DNA of 64,000 nt, taken from positions 85,091-149,090 of the forward strand of contig NZ_JAYFUL010000013.1 in assembly GCF_034928825.1 (NCBI RefSeq). The letters are read 5' to 3'. The notes beneath the pieces were generated by a model. The model had not been told where the DNA came from, made no database searches, and saw nothing but the letters and a program-made list of their open reading frames with translations. This stretch comes from Arcicella aquatica (GTDB taxonomy: Bacteria > Bacteroidota > Bacteroidia > Cytophagales > Spirosomataceae). The position numbers and the translations under genes were made by a program. Shown in pieces: positions 53,728-62,711 of the stretch. Position 1 is the first letter of the stretch. Every line of letters starts with the position of its first letter.

Positions 53728-56001
53728 ATGATTAAACGATTTTATTACTGCTTATTTTTTATCACAATCAACCTCGTTTCGCTTGCACAATCAAGTGAGC
53801 ATCCTGTTGATTTGGTAAATACATTGATGGGCACAGCTTCAAAACCAAGTTTATCAGCTGGGAATACGTATCCTGCCATTGCCCTTCCTTGGGGAATGAA
53901 TTTCTGGATGCCACAAACGGGTAAAATGGGCGATGGTTGGGCATATACCTATGACGCTGACAAAATAAGAGGTTTTAAACAGACACATCAGCCAAGTCCA
54001 TGGATTAATGACTACGGACAATTTGTAATTATGCCAACTACGGGCAAGCGTGTCTTCAAAGAAGATGACCGTGCAAGTTGGTTTTCGCACAAAGCAGAGG
54101 TTGCGAAGCCTCATTATTACAGTGTCTATTTAGCTGACCATGACATAACAACCGAAATTACGCCCACAGAAAGAGCTGCCGTACTTCGTTTTACATTCCC
54201 TAAAACCGACAAAGCACATATCATAGTCGATGCTTTAGATAAAGGCTCATACATCAAAATCATTCCAAGCGAAAGAAAAATCATTGGCTATACTACCAAA
54301 AACAGTGGGGGTGTTCCTGAGAATTTCAAGAATTACTTTGTGATTGTTTTCGATAAAGCTTTTGCTAGCACAAGCACTTGGAACGGCAAAGAACTGGTTG
54401 ATAATACGTTAGAAATCAAAGAAAACCACACAGGAGTGGTAATTGATTTTGCTACCGAGAAAGGCGAGAAAGTTCAGGCAAAGGTGGCATCTTCTTTCAT
54501 CAGTTTCGAACAAGCAGAAATCAATTTAAAAGAAATAGGAAAAGACAACTTTGAACAAGTAAAAAACAAAGGTGAGAAAATCTGGAATAACTCACTGAAC
54601 AGACTAAAAGTAGAAGGCGGTACTGACCAACAAACACGTACTTTTTACTCATGTTTATACCGCACAATGTTGTTCCCAAGAAAATTCTATGAACTAGATG
54701 CTCAAGGAAAAGTCGTTCATTATAGCCCCTACAATGGAAAGACATTACCAGGCTATATGTTTACTGACAATGGATTTTGGGATACTTTTAGAGCCGTTTT
54801 CCCTTTCTTTAATTTGATGTTCCCTTCGTTGAATGCACAAATTATGGAAGGTTTGGCAAATACTTATGACGAAAGTGGTTTCTTACCTGAGTGGGCTAGT
54901 CCGGGGCATCGTGACTGTATGGTGGGTTCTAACTCGGCTTCTATCATTGCCGATGCGTACTTGAAAGGTGGACGAGGTTTTGATATTAATAAGCTGTATG
55001 AAGCCTTATTAAAAAACAGTGAGAACGAAGGCCCGATAAGTTCCGTGGGACGATTGGGCGTAAAGTATTACAACCAATTAGGCTATGTGCCCTATGATGT
55101 AAAAATCAATGAAAATGCAGCCAGAACGTTGGAATATGCTTATGATGATTTCTGTATTTATCAATTAGCAAAAGCCTTGAAACGTCCACAAGCTGAAATA
55201 GACCGCTTTGCAAAACGTTCACAGAATTATAGAAACTTATTCGACCCTAGTACAAAATTGATGCGAGGTAAAAATCAGGATGGTACTTTCCAAAGTCCAT
55301 TCAATCCTTTTAAATGGGGAGATGCTTTTACGGAAGGAAATAGCTGGCATTATACATGGAGCGTTTTCCATGACATCAATGGTCTTTCAAATTTAATGGG
55401 TGGTCATAAAGGGTTTAGCAAAATGTTAGATTCTGTCTTTGTCGTTCCTCCTGTTTTTGATGATTCATATTATGGATTTGTCATTCATGAAATCCGTGAA
55501 ATGCAAATTATGAATATGGGAAATTATGCCCATGGAAACCAGCCTATCCAACACATGATATACTTGTATAATTATGCAGGACAACCATGGAAGACTCAAT
55601 ATTGGATTAGAGAAGTAATGAATAAAATGTATCAGCCTACGCCAGATGGTTACTGTGGTGACGAAGATAATGGACAAACTTCTGCTTGGTACGTATTTTC
55701 TTCTTTAGGTTTTTATCCTGTGGCTCCTGCTACAGATCAATACGTTTTGGGAACTCCGCTATTCAAAAAGGTAACCTTATCGCTTGAAAATGGCAAGAAA
55801 ATCACGATAAATGCTCCTGAAAACAATACACAAAACAAGTATATACAAACCCTAAAATTTAACGGATTACCCTATAGTAAAAACTGGTTGAGTCATCAGA
55901 AGTTAATGCAAGGTGCTACGATTGATTTTAAGATGTCAGCTTCTCCTAACAAAACACGAGGCACAAATACAGTAGATTTCCCTTATTCGTTTTCTAAATA
56001 A
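53728..56001 (+). CDS. GH92 alpha-mannosidase
   Basis: 757 residues with a signal peptide (about 1-20, ending SLAQ). DLVNTLMGTASKPSLSAGNTYP (in part, about 28-48), ALPWGMNFW (about 52-60) and FKQTHQPSPWINDYG (about 87-101) at the N-terminus, plus FWDTFRAVFP (about 350), EGNSWHYTW (about 538) and YCGDEDNGQTSAW (about 640) are hallmark segments of GH92. The Glu of the EGNSWHYTW region and the later Asp residues supply the acid/base and Ca-dependent inverting mechanism in known members, which are exo-acting alpha-1,2- or related mannosidases on N-glycans and mannans. Likely periplasmic. Confidence 0.93.
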   Translation: MIKRFYYCLFFITINLVSLAQSSEHPVDLVNTLMGTASKPSLSAGNTYPAIALPWGMNFWMPQTGKMGDGWAYTYDADKIRGFKQTHQPSPWINDYGQFVIMPTTGKRVFKEDDRASWFSHKAEVAKPHYYSVYLADHDITTEITPTERAAVLRFTFPKTDKAHIIVDALDKGSYIKIIPSERKIIGYTTKNSGGVPENFKNYFVIVFDKAFASTSTWNGKELVDNTLEIKENHTGVVIDFATEKGEKVQAKVASSFISFEQAEINLKEIGKDNFEQVKNKGEKIWNNSLNRLKVEGGTDQQTRTFYSCLYRTMLFPRKFYELDAQGKVVHYSPYNGKTLPGYMFTDNGFWDTFRAVFPFFNLMFPSLNAQIMEGLANTYDESGFLPEWASPGHRDCMVGSNSASIIADAYLKGGRGFDINKLYEALLKNSENEGPISSVGRLGVKYYNQLGYVPYDVKINENAARTLEYAYDDFCIYQLAKALKRPQAEIDRFAKRSQNYRNLFDPSTKLMRGKNQDGTFQSPFNPFKWGDAFTEGNSWHYTWSVFHDINGLSNLMGGHKGFSKMLDSVFVVPPVFDDSYYGFVIHEIREMQIMNMGNYAHGNQPIQHMIYLYNYAGQPWKTQYWIREVMNKMYQPTPDGYCGDEDNGQTSAWYVFSSLGFYPVAPATDQYVLGTPLFKKVTLSLENGKKITINAPENNTQNKYIQTLKFNGLPYSKNWLSHQKLMQGATIDFKMSASPNKTRGTNTVDFPYSFSK

Positions 56002-56006
56002 TCATC

Positions 56007-56045
56007 AAAATAGCCCGAACAACTAACGTTAATTCGGGCTATTTT
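56007..56045. terminator. Bidirectional terminator between GH92 and aldehyde dehydrogenase
   Basis: A perfect 13-bp stem AAAATAGCCCGAA/TTCGGGCTATTTT (56007-56019 with 56033-56045) followed by T's on both strands; it lies between two convergent stop codons. Confidence 0.9.
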
Positions 56046-56046
56046 T

Positions 56047-57462
56047 TTAGAAATACTTAATTGTCAAATCTATTATTTTCTGCTTAAAATCGGTATAAGG
56101 AGGCATCAGTAAATCTAACGCAATAAAAGGAGACCATTGTTTCATAATCGCTCTTTGGTTAGAGAATGCCAAGAAACCATAATGCCCATGCCCCTTTCCA
56201 ATGCCACTATTATTTGAGCCTCCAAAGGGTAATTCATTGTTAAAAAAGTGTAATGTATTATGATTAATTACCGTCCCTCCTGCCCTTGTCTGATTAATGA
56301 TGCCATTTACTGAGCCTTTATTCTTACTAAAAATGTACAAAGCCAAAGGCTTTTCGTGTTGACGAATATGCTGAATAGCTTCGTCTAGTTCCTTAAAAGT
56401 AATTAAAGGCAGGATTGGGCCAAAAATCTCTTCTTGCATCACCTTGCTGTCTTTCCTGACGTTAGATAGCAGTGTTGGAGCAATGAACGCTTGGCTTTCG
56501 TCTGTTTCTCCGCCCATTTCTATCACTGCTCCCGTTATCTTAGCCTCTTCTATATAACTCTTCAAACGCTTGAAATGTCCTTTATTCACAATCCGATTAT
56601 AATCTTTAGACTCCTGAGGGTTTTCCCCATAAAAAGCCAAGACTTGCTCTTTGAATAGTTTTATAAAATCATCTTTTACGCTTTCTTGAATGTATAAATA
56701 ATCTGGAGCGATGCATACTTGCCCATTATTCAAGTATTTTGCCCACGCTATTCTGCTAGCAGCTTTGGACAAATCAGCAGATTCATCTACAATGACGGGT
56801 GTTTTACCACCCAATTCTAACGTAACCGAGCATAGATTTTCAGCCGCCGCTTTCATAACCTTCTTTCCTAAAGCAGGGCTTCCCGTAAAGAAAATATGGT
56901 TGAAGGGTAATGTGGTGATGTATTCTGCTACTTCGGCATTCCCTTCAAATATTGCTACTTCATTTTCAGGGAATACTTCTGCTATCATTTTTTTCATTAA
57001 AGCCGCCGAGTGAGGAGTATGCTCAGAGGGCTTTATGATGACGCAATTTCCAGCAGCAACGGCAGAAACTAAGGGACCAAACGTTAAATTAAACGGAAAA
57101 TTCCAAGGAGAAACGATTAGTACAACTCCTTTGGGTTCGTAATAAATATAAGAAGAAGTTCCTAACAGGGAGATTGGGCTTGGCACAGCCTTAGGCTTCA
57201 TCCAATGTTTAAGATGTCTGATTGCGTGATTCAGTTCGTTAATAACTGTATATATTTCTGTTAAATCTACTTCAGCGGGTGCTTTTTTGAAATCATCAAA
57301 CATTGCTTTTTGAATCTCTTCTCGATATTGAAGAATCGTTTTAAGCAATTTTTTTAATTTAGTTTTTCTTTCTAATGCATTTGTATGGCCAATAGTATAT
57401 TGGTTCTCTAGTTGCTTACTAAAAATAGCATCAATTGCATTAGTCCATTCCTTATTATCCAT
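56047..57462 (-). CDS. Class 3-type aldehyde dehydrogenase
   Basis: 471 residues from Met at 57462 (MDNKEWTNAI); a start nine codons upstream is possible. GVVLIVSPWNFPFNLTFGPL (about 111-130), KPSEHTPHSAALM, FTGSPALGKKVM (about 190-201), LELGGKTPVIVDESAD (about 214-229) and NNGQVCIAPDY with catalytic Cys250 are complete. The C-terminus GGSNNSGIGKGHGHYGF and LPFGG fit the ALDH3 group, whose members often oxidise medium- or long-chain aldehydes and have a hydrophobic C-terminal tail, as here. NAD(P) dependent. Monocistronic by its flanking signals. Confidence 0.9.
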   Translation of the reverse strand: MDNKEWTNAIDAIFSKQLENQYTIGHTNALERKTKLKKLLKTILQYREEIQKAMFDDFKKAPAEVDLTEIYTVINELNHAIRHLKHWMKPKAVPSPISLLGTSSYIYYEPKGVVLIVSPWNFPFNLTFGPLVSAVAAGNCVIIKPSEHTPHSAALMKKMIAEVFPENEVAIFEGNAEVAEYITTLPFNHIFFTGSPALGKKVMKAAAENLCSVTLELGGKTPVIVDESADLSKAASRIAWAKYLNNGQVCIAPDYLYIQESVKDDFIKLFKEQVLAFYGENPQESKDYNRIVNKGHFKRLKSYIEEAKITGAVIEMGGETDESQAFIAPTLLSNVRKDSKVMQEEIFGPILPLITFKELDEAIQHIRQHEKPLALYIFSKNKGSVNGIINQTRAGGTVINHNTLHFFNNELPFGGSNNSGIGKGHGHYGFLAFSNQRAIMKQWSPFIALDLLMPPYTDFKQKIIDLTIKYF

Positions 57463-57529
57463 TATCAATAAATGATTAGCAAACACCAAAAAAATTAGAT
57501 TAAATTAGAATTATCCTTAAGTTAGTATA

Positions 57530-57689
57530 GAAGCTGTTTAAACTTTCCGTTTCTGAGGTGAAAGTATTGTATTTTTGAATTGATTTTTTCAAAATTTGCG
57601 AAGCATAGCATCGCTACGTTGAGTAAATTTTGGAACAAGCTATTCTAAAAGACTTAGTTTAACCCGAAAGGGAAAGTTTAAACAGCTTC
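57530..57689. repeat. 160-bp MITE-like element with 19-bp terminal inverted repeats
   Basis: GAAGCTGTTTAAACTTTCC at 57530-57548 is exactly inverted at 57671-57689. A 3-bp direct repeat ATA flanks it (57527-57529 and 57690-57692). An inner inverted repeat CAAAATTT/AAATTTTG (57590-57597 with 57625-57632) surrounds a core with GCGAAGCATAGCATCGCTACG-like sequence (57598-57618). No coding capacity. It looks like a non-autonomous derivative of an IS whose full copy is not in this window. Confidence 0.8.
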
Positions 57690-57692
57690 ATA

Positions 57693-58177
57693 AATAATAA
57701 GGATTTATTCTAAACATATCGCACATCAAAGATGAGAGAGCCATCCATGTTGCTACTCAAAAAAGTATAAACTAAAATTGTTAATTGTAAAATAGCAATT
57801 TTATATCAATATATTTATATTTAAATTTTCCATAAATGTGGATAGCAGTATTCTTTATATGAGTGCGAAATTTCTATTGTACAAACTCTACCTTTAATAT
57901 GGTTTAGGGTGTTTAAAAGCATAAAAACATTTGTTTGGCAAGGTAATTGATTGTAACTTTAAGAGAGTATATAAAAAATCACATATTCACTATTAATCTA
58001 CTGCTGCATCTTTTTTTATAATATTTATTTTATACTATTGATTTCAATTTGATTACTATTGTATAAAAAAGTAATACAAAAAGGCTTTTCATTACATCAC
58101 TTAATGGAAGTGTTTCTTAATTAACCATAATTTTATTATTTCCACAACAGCCCTGAAAAATTCAATAACTAAAAATA
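57693..58177. other. AT-rich gap before the second polysaccharide operon
   Basis: About 485 bp without a plausible gene. It must hold the operon promoter. Near-matches TACCTTTA and TAACTTTA to the -7 consensus are present around 57890 and 57955, but none is exact. Confidence 0.35.
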
Positions 58178-58561
58178 ATGAACAACAGTAAATTGAAACT
58201 TCTAATAGTTGATGATGAAGCAAGTACTAGAAAAGTATTAGAACACTTCTTGAACAAAGAGTTTGATGTAACAGTTAAAAATGATGGGATGGAAGGCATG
58301 AATTGGTTAGATGCAGGAAACGATACTGACTTTATTATTGCTGACCTTAACATGCCAAACTTGGATGGTAAGGAGTTTGTAAAAGTAGTACGTGCAAGTA
58401 ATTTATTTAGTAATCTACCAATCATTATTTTGTCAGGTACTGACGAAAGTAAAGAAAGAATAGAATGCTTGAACTTAGGAGCCGACGATTTTATGTTAAA
58501 ACCGTTTAATCCGATGGAAGTACATGCCAAAATAAAAGCTATTTTACGCAGAGTAAAATAG
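58178..58561 (+). CDS. Single-domain response regulator (receiver only)
   Basis: 127 residues, one receiver domain with all canonical residues: Asp12/Asp13 in IVDDE, phospho-acceptor Asp56 in IIADLNMP, Ser86 in ILSGTD and Lys108 in MLKPF. No output domain, so it works as a CheY/Spo0F-like messenger or relay member. It is 128 bp upstream of a sugar transferase that itself carries a receiver-like domain, and the only Hpt protein in the window (2801) heads the other polysaccharide locus. A role in control of polysaccharide initiation is inference. Confidence 0.88.
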   Translation: MNNSKLKLLIVDDEASTRKVLEHFLNKEFDVTVKNDGMEGMNWLDAGNDTDFIIADLNMPNLDGKEFVKVVRASNLFSNLPIIILSGTDESKERIECLNLGADDFMLKPFNPMEVHAKIKAILRRVK

Positions 58562-58689
58562 ACAACGCCATTAACCATTTATTTTATAAAACATATTAAG
58601 AGGTTTACTCATTATTTGTTACCTTAAAGCTTATGAGGTCAAAGTTTATCGTGTATGTCTTGAGATATAATTATTAAAATCACTAAAAT

Positions 58690-59880
58690 ATGAGTAGTAT
58701 CCCACAGACTATATCATCACCAAAGGATGATTTTCCTATTAAAGTAATTTTGGTTGAAAATGAAGATTTTGTAGTGGTCAATTTTTTGAAAAAATTTGGA
58801 CAAAAACTTCACATAAAGGTTATTAGTAACTTAGACGAATGTCTGGAGTTTGTAAAAAATACTTATCCCCCTGATGCTATTATTATTGCTAGAAATCTAG
58901 GCGGAATTAAATTTCTAGAAACAATAAGAAAAGATAACTGGACAAAGAATTTGCCTGTTATTCTTACCAGCGACCATGTAACGCCTGGTCTGATTAAAGA
59001 AATTATTGAGAAAAAAGGAGATGATATCTATCCTAAAGATTTTAGCTCTGGCGATTTAGTCACTCGATTAGAATACTTCATCAAGCGTCGTCATTATGTT
59101 GCTAGTCAACAAACAAAATCAAATATTTTAGAGGTAAAAATTCCATTCTGGAAACGCTTTATTGATGTTTCTACTACTGGTTTAGCTTTATTGTTGCTGT
59201 CTCCACTGCTTATTATCATTTCTATTCTTATCAAATTAGATTCAAAAGGCCCTATCGTCTATAAATCTAAACGTGTGGGTGCTGGCTACAAGATTTTTGA
59301 AATTTATAAGTTTAGAACGATGCGTACTGATGCTGACCAGTTAATCAAAAACATGGAATCGCTGAATATGTACACCAAAGGAACAACGGAAGCCAAAACA
59401 GATGGGCTTTGTGATGAGTGTGCTTTAATTGGTTCTTGTCAGCAACGATTATACTTGGATGGTGAAGAAACTTGTGAAAAGGTTTACTTGAACAAGAAAA
59501 AAGAAAAAGTAGCTTTCATGAAATTTCAGAACGACCCAAGAATTACAAAATTAGGGCGTTTCTTAAGAAATAGTAGTATCGATGAGCTACCACAATTGTT
59601 TAATATATTCTTGGGAGATATGTCTCTGATTGGAAATAGACCTTTACCACTATACGAAGCTGAAAAATTAACAACAGACGATTATATCGAACGTTTTGCT
59701 GGTCCTGGCGGACTTACTGGTCTTTGGCAAGTAACAAAAAGAGGGAAAGGCAAAAAAGATATGACCGAACAAGAAAGAATAGAATTGGATATTGAGTATG
59801 CCCGTAATTTTTCATTCAAATACGATTTGAAAATCTTTTTTATGACATTCCCTGCTCTCTTACAATCTGAAAATGTATAG
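58690..59880 (+). CDS. Initiating sugar transferase with N-terminal pseudo-receiver and Cys4 insert
   Basis: 396 residues. Residues about 16-130 form a receiver-like domain; the acceptor Asp position is Ala67 (IIIARNLG), so it cannot be phosphorylated there. From about 150: KRFIDVSTTGLALLLLSPLL membrane hairpin (about 155-174), FEIYKFRTMRTDADQ (about 203-217), SSIDELPQLFNIFLGDMSLIGNRP (in parts, about 296-319; Asp-Glu dyad of phosphoglycosyl transferases) and GLTGLWQVT (about 341). It transfers a sugar-1-phosphate to undecaprenyl phosphate. An insert between the FRTMR and DPRITKLG motifs contains C241-x2-C244-x5-C250-x11-C262, unusual for the family and suggesting metal or Fe-S binding. Confidence 0.85.
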   Translation: MSSIPQTISSPKDDFPIKVILVENEDFVVVNFLKKFGQKLHIKVISNLDECLEFVKNTYPPDAIIIARNLGGIKFLETIRKDNWTKNLPVILTSDHVTPGLIKEIIEKKGDDIYPKDFSSGDLVTRLEYFIKRRHYVASQQTKSNILEVKIPFWKRFIDVSTTGLALLLLSPLLIIISILIKLDSKGPIVYKSKRVGAGYKIFEIYKFRTMRTDADQLIKNMESLNMYTKGTTEAKTDGLCDECALIGSCQQRLYLDGEETCEKVYLNKKKEKVAFMKFQNDPRITKLGRFLRNSSIDELPQLFNIFLGDMSLIGNRPLPLYEAEKLTTDDYIERFAGPGGLTGLWQVTKRGKGKKDMTEQERIELDIEYARNFSFKYDLKIFFMTFPALLQSENV

Positions 59881-59950
59881 AAGCCCAACCCAGAAAAACT
59901 GCTCAGCCCTGCTGTATTAATTTAATTAATACCTCTCAAAATATTAAACT

Positions 59951-61159
59951 ATGAAACTCATACTTGAACTATGTTTCTGGATTTGTATAGGGCTAGTAGC
60001 CTATACTTATGTTGGTTACGGTATAGTTGCTTGGATTTTTGTAAAAATCAGAAAAATATTCGGGTTCACTTTTAAAAAGTATAACGACCCTACCTTTCTT
60101 CCAGAAGTCACATTGGTGGTGCCTGCTTACAATGAAATGTCGTGCATTGAAGCCAAGGTTATCAATACATTTGGGCTAGATTATCCATCTGATAAATTCG
60201 AAGTCCTTTTTGTCACAGAAGGCTCAAATGATGGCACTTCAGAATACATAGCATCGCTTCAATCAGAATATAGTAATCTAAGAATGATTGCAGGCGATAC
60301 CCGTAGAGGTAAAATTGAAGCCATGAATATGGCAATGAAGACTGTCAATACGCCTATTGTTATTTTTACAGATGCTAACACAACTCTCAACCACGCTGTT
60401 ATTAAAAATATCGTAAGGCACTTTCAAGACCCTATAGTTGGGGCAGTTGCAGGTGAAAAGCGTATTCAAACAGAAGGATCAGAAGCCGCTGCTGGCGCTG
60501 GCGAAGGCTTATATTGGAAGTACGAATCTTTTCTGAAAAAATTAGATACAGAACTATACTCTGTTGTAGGGGCTGCAGGTGAATTATTTGCTGTAAGAAC
60601 CAATCTATTTGAGCACGTTGAGAAAGATACGCTTCTGGATGATTTTATTATTTCTTTACGAATTGCTGCCAATGGTTTTAGGGTAATCTATGAACCAGAT
60701 GCTTATGCTAGTGAACGTCCTTCCTTCTCTATTCAAGATGAAATGAAGCGGAAAATCAGGATTTCAGCAGGAGGTTTTCAGGCCATAGCCCGTTTGGGGT
60801 TTCTTTGGAATATCTTCCGTTATGGCTTACTTTCATTTCAATATGTTTCACACCGTGCTATGCGTTGGGCAGTGGCTCCATTTTGTCTTCCTCTTTTAGT
60901 ATTAATCAATCTTATACTACTTATTACTGGTTCTGAATTATTAGATAATTTCATATATCATCTTTTGATGCTTGCTCAAATTGCTTTCTATATTTTAGCA
61001 TTGCTTGGCTATTATCTTGAAAATAAGAAAATTAGGGTAAAAATACTTTTTGTACCCTTCTATTTTTCTTTCATGAATTATTGCGCTATACTAGGGTACT
61101 TCAGGTATAAGAATGGATTAACGTCTGGTATCTGGGAAAAAGTGAAAAGAGCAGAATAA
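59951..61159 (+). CDS. Membrane GT2 glycosyltransferase (cellulose-synthase-like)
   Basis: 402 residues. An N-terminal TM (about 5-30), then GT2 domain: VTLVVPAYNEMSCIEAKV (about 54-71), FTDANTTLN (about 139-147, DxN site), AGELFAVRTN (about 210), DDFIISLRIAANG (about 228) and RKIRISAGGFQAI (about 270, the R-x-R/RW-like region), followed by two or three TMs (about 315-395). It adds a sugar at the inner face of the membrane, possibly processively. It is 70 bp after the initiating transferase gene and belongs to the same operon. Confidence 0.85.
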   Translation: MKLILELCFWICIGLVAYTYVGYGIVAWIFVKIRKIFGFTFKKYNDPTFLPEVTLVVPAYNEMSCIEAKVINTFGLDYPSDKFEVLFVTEGSNDGTSEYIASLQSEYSNLRMIAGDTRRGKIEAMNMAMKTVNTPIVIFTDANTTLNHAVIKNIVRHFQDPIVGAVAGEKRIQTEGSEAAAGAGEGLYWKYESFLKKLDTELYSVVGAAGELFAVRTNLFEHVEKDTLLDDFIISLRIAANGFRVIYEPDAYASERPSFSIQDEMKRKIRISAGGFQAIARLGFLWNIFRYGLLSFQYVSHRAMRWAVAPFCLPLLVLINLILLITGSELLDNFIYHLLMLAQIAFYILALLGYYLENKKIRVKILFVPFYFSFMNYCAILGYFRYKNGLTSGIWEKVKRAE

Positions 61160-61203
61160 TTGGTGCCTTTAAAAGAGTTGTTATTCCATAAATTGAAAAA
61201 ACT

Positions 61204-62070
61204 ATGATTAATTTTTCGTTACCAACATGGGTAGAGCAAATATTAAGCAAACCATTACTCATTAGTAAGTATTCCGCTAGTGAAGTTGAAGCGCTAAAGA
61301 AAAAATTATCTATATTTTCTAATGAAAATCCCATTGTCAGTGTAGTAATTCCTGCATGGAACGAAGAAGAGAGTATCCTGCATACCTTAATTTCCCTTGC
61401 CAATACTAATACAAAATATCCAGTTGAGTTAATCGTAATTGATAATAATTCAACCGATGGCACAGCCAATCTTTTAAATACAATTGGTGTAAAAAACTTT
61501 TTGGAGACGAAGCAAGGCGTAGGTCATGCCAGAACTTGTGGTTTGCACAAAGCAAAAGGCACTTATGTGTTGACTTGCGATAGTGATACATTATACCCAG
61601 CAGGTTGGATTACGGCCATGACTGATGCGCTAGTAAACGGACAAGACAAACCTGTTCCCGTATATTGCGTACATGGTAGTTATTCATTTCTTCCTTCTCC
61701 TTCTACCCCACGTTGGCAATATGCTTTCTATGAAATGCTGAGTAGTTTTGTGATTAAACAAAAAGAACGTACACAACCTTTCCTGAATGTGTTAGGATAT
61801 AATTCTGGCTTTATTAGACAAAAAGGTATCGACATAAACGGCTATGATATTGAAGTACAAAGAACTTTCAGAGGGGTTGCTTTTGATGATGCCGGTCATG
61901 CCACTGAAGACGGTATGATGGCATTACGCTTACAAGAAGCAGGAGGAAAAATTGAGGCGGTAGATAGTGATGATGCAAAAGTATGGACAAGTGATAGACG
62001 AATACAAATAGATGGTGGCTTAAAAAAGGCGCTTATCTTTAGAATCAAAAAACATCTTTTCAAAAAATAA
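61204..62070 (+). CDS. GT2 family glycosyltransferase
   Basis: 288 residues. VSVVIPAWNEEESILHTL (about 45-62), LIVIDNNSTDGTANLL (about 77-92) and LTCDSDTLYPAGW (about 122-134, DxD) define a GT-A fold GT2 enzyme. HATEDGMMALRLQEAGG (about 232-248) is the acceptor/catalytic ED region. It lacks clear TMs. It is 44 bp after the preceding gene and 8 bp before the acyltransferase gene. Confidence 0.85.
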   Translation: MINFSLPTWVEQILSKPLLISKYSASEVEALKKKLSIFSNENPIVSVVIPAWNEEESILHTLISLANTNTKYPVELIVIDNNSTDGTANLLNTIGVKNFLETKQGVGHARTCGLHKAKGTYVLTCDSDTLYPAGWITAMTDALVNGQDKPVPVYCVHGSYSFLPSPSTPRWQYAFYEMLSSFVIKQKERTQPFLNVLGYNSGFIRQKGIDINGYDIEVQRTFRGVAFDDAGHATEDGMMALRLQEAGGKIEAVDSDDAKVWTSDRRIQIDGGLKKALIFRIKKHLFKK

Positions 62071-62078
62071 CTCTTCTT

Positions 62079-62696
62079 ATGTCTATTATTCAAACCATCA
62101 AATCAAATCCTGCCTTAAAGAAATTTGTGCATTGGTGTTTAATTCCAAAGTATCAGGCACGACCGCGACTTTGGGTAAAATGGTTTATTAATCCTTTCTT
62201 TCATAAAAAAGGGAAAGGCTCTGTGATATGCAGAAGAACAAGAGTAGATGTTTTGCCTTTTCAGCCTTTTACACTGGGCAATTTTAGCACAGTAGAAGAT
62301 TTTGCTACCATTAATAATGGCGTAGGGGCTGTTCATATTGGCAATAATTCAAGAGTCGGTATTGGCAATGTAATCATTGGCCCTGTAACAGTGGGTAATA
62401 ACGTTATTTTTGCACAAAATATCGTAATGAGTGGTCTTAATCACGTGTACACTGACGTCACTCTTCCTATTGATTTACAGCCAGTTATAACAGCTCAAAT
62501 AACTATCGAAGACGATTGTTGGATTGGAGCTAATGCGGTGATTACTGCGGGCGTAACTATTGGGAAACATAGTGTAATTGCTGGTGGTGCTGTTGTTACT
62601 AAAAATATTCCTCCTTTTAGCGTTGCTGTTGGCAACCCTGCTAAAGTAATTAAACAATACAATGCTACATCAGGGCAGTGGGAAAAAGTAAGCTAA
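62079..62696 (+). CDS. Hexapeptide-repeat (LbH) O-acyltransferase
   Basis: 205 residues. From about 65 on it consists of left-handed beta-helix hexapeptide repeats (VHIGNNSRVGIGNVIIGPVTVG, in part; VWIGANAVITAGVTIG-type repeats at about 145-165), with GLNHVY near 115 supplying the usual catalytic His, and CVIAGGAVVTKNIPPFSVAVGNPAKVIK-type ending (cited in part). Such WcaF/NodL-like enzymes acetylate sugars of polysaccharides. It starts 8 bp after the preceding GT2 gene, so it is co-transcribed. Confidence 0.88.
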   Translation: MSIIQTIKSNPALKKFVHWCLIPKYQARPRLWVKWFINPFFHKKGKGSVICRRTRVDVLPFQPFTLGNFSTVEDFATINNGVGAVHIGNNSRVGIGNVIIGPVTVGNNVIFAQNIVMSGLNHVYTDVTLPIDLQPVITAQITIEDDCWIGANAVITAGVTIGKHSVIAGGAVVTKNIPPFSVAVGNPAKVIKQYNATSGQWEKVS

Positions 62697-62711
62697 AAAC
62701 GAATAACAAAG

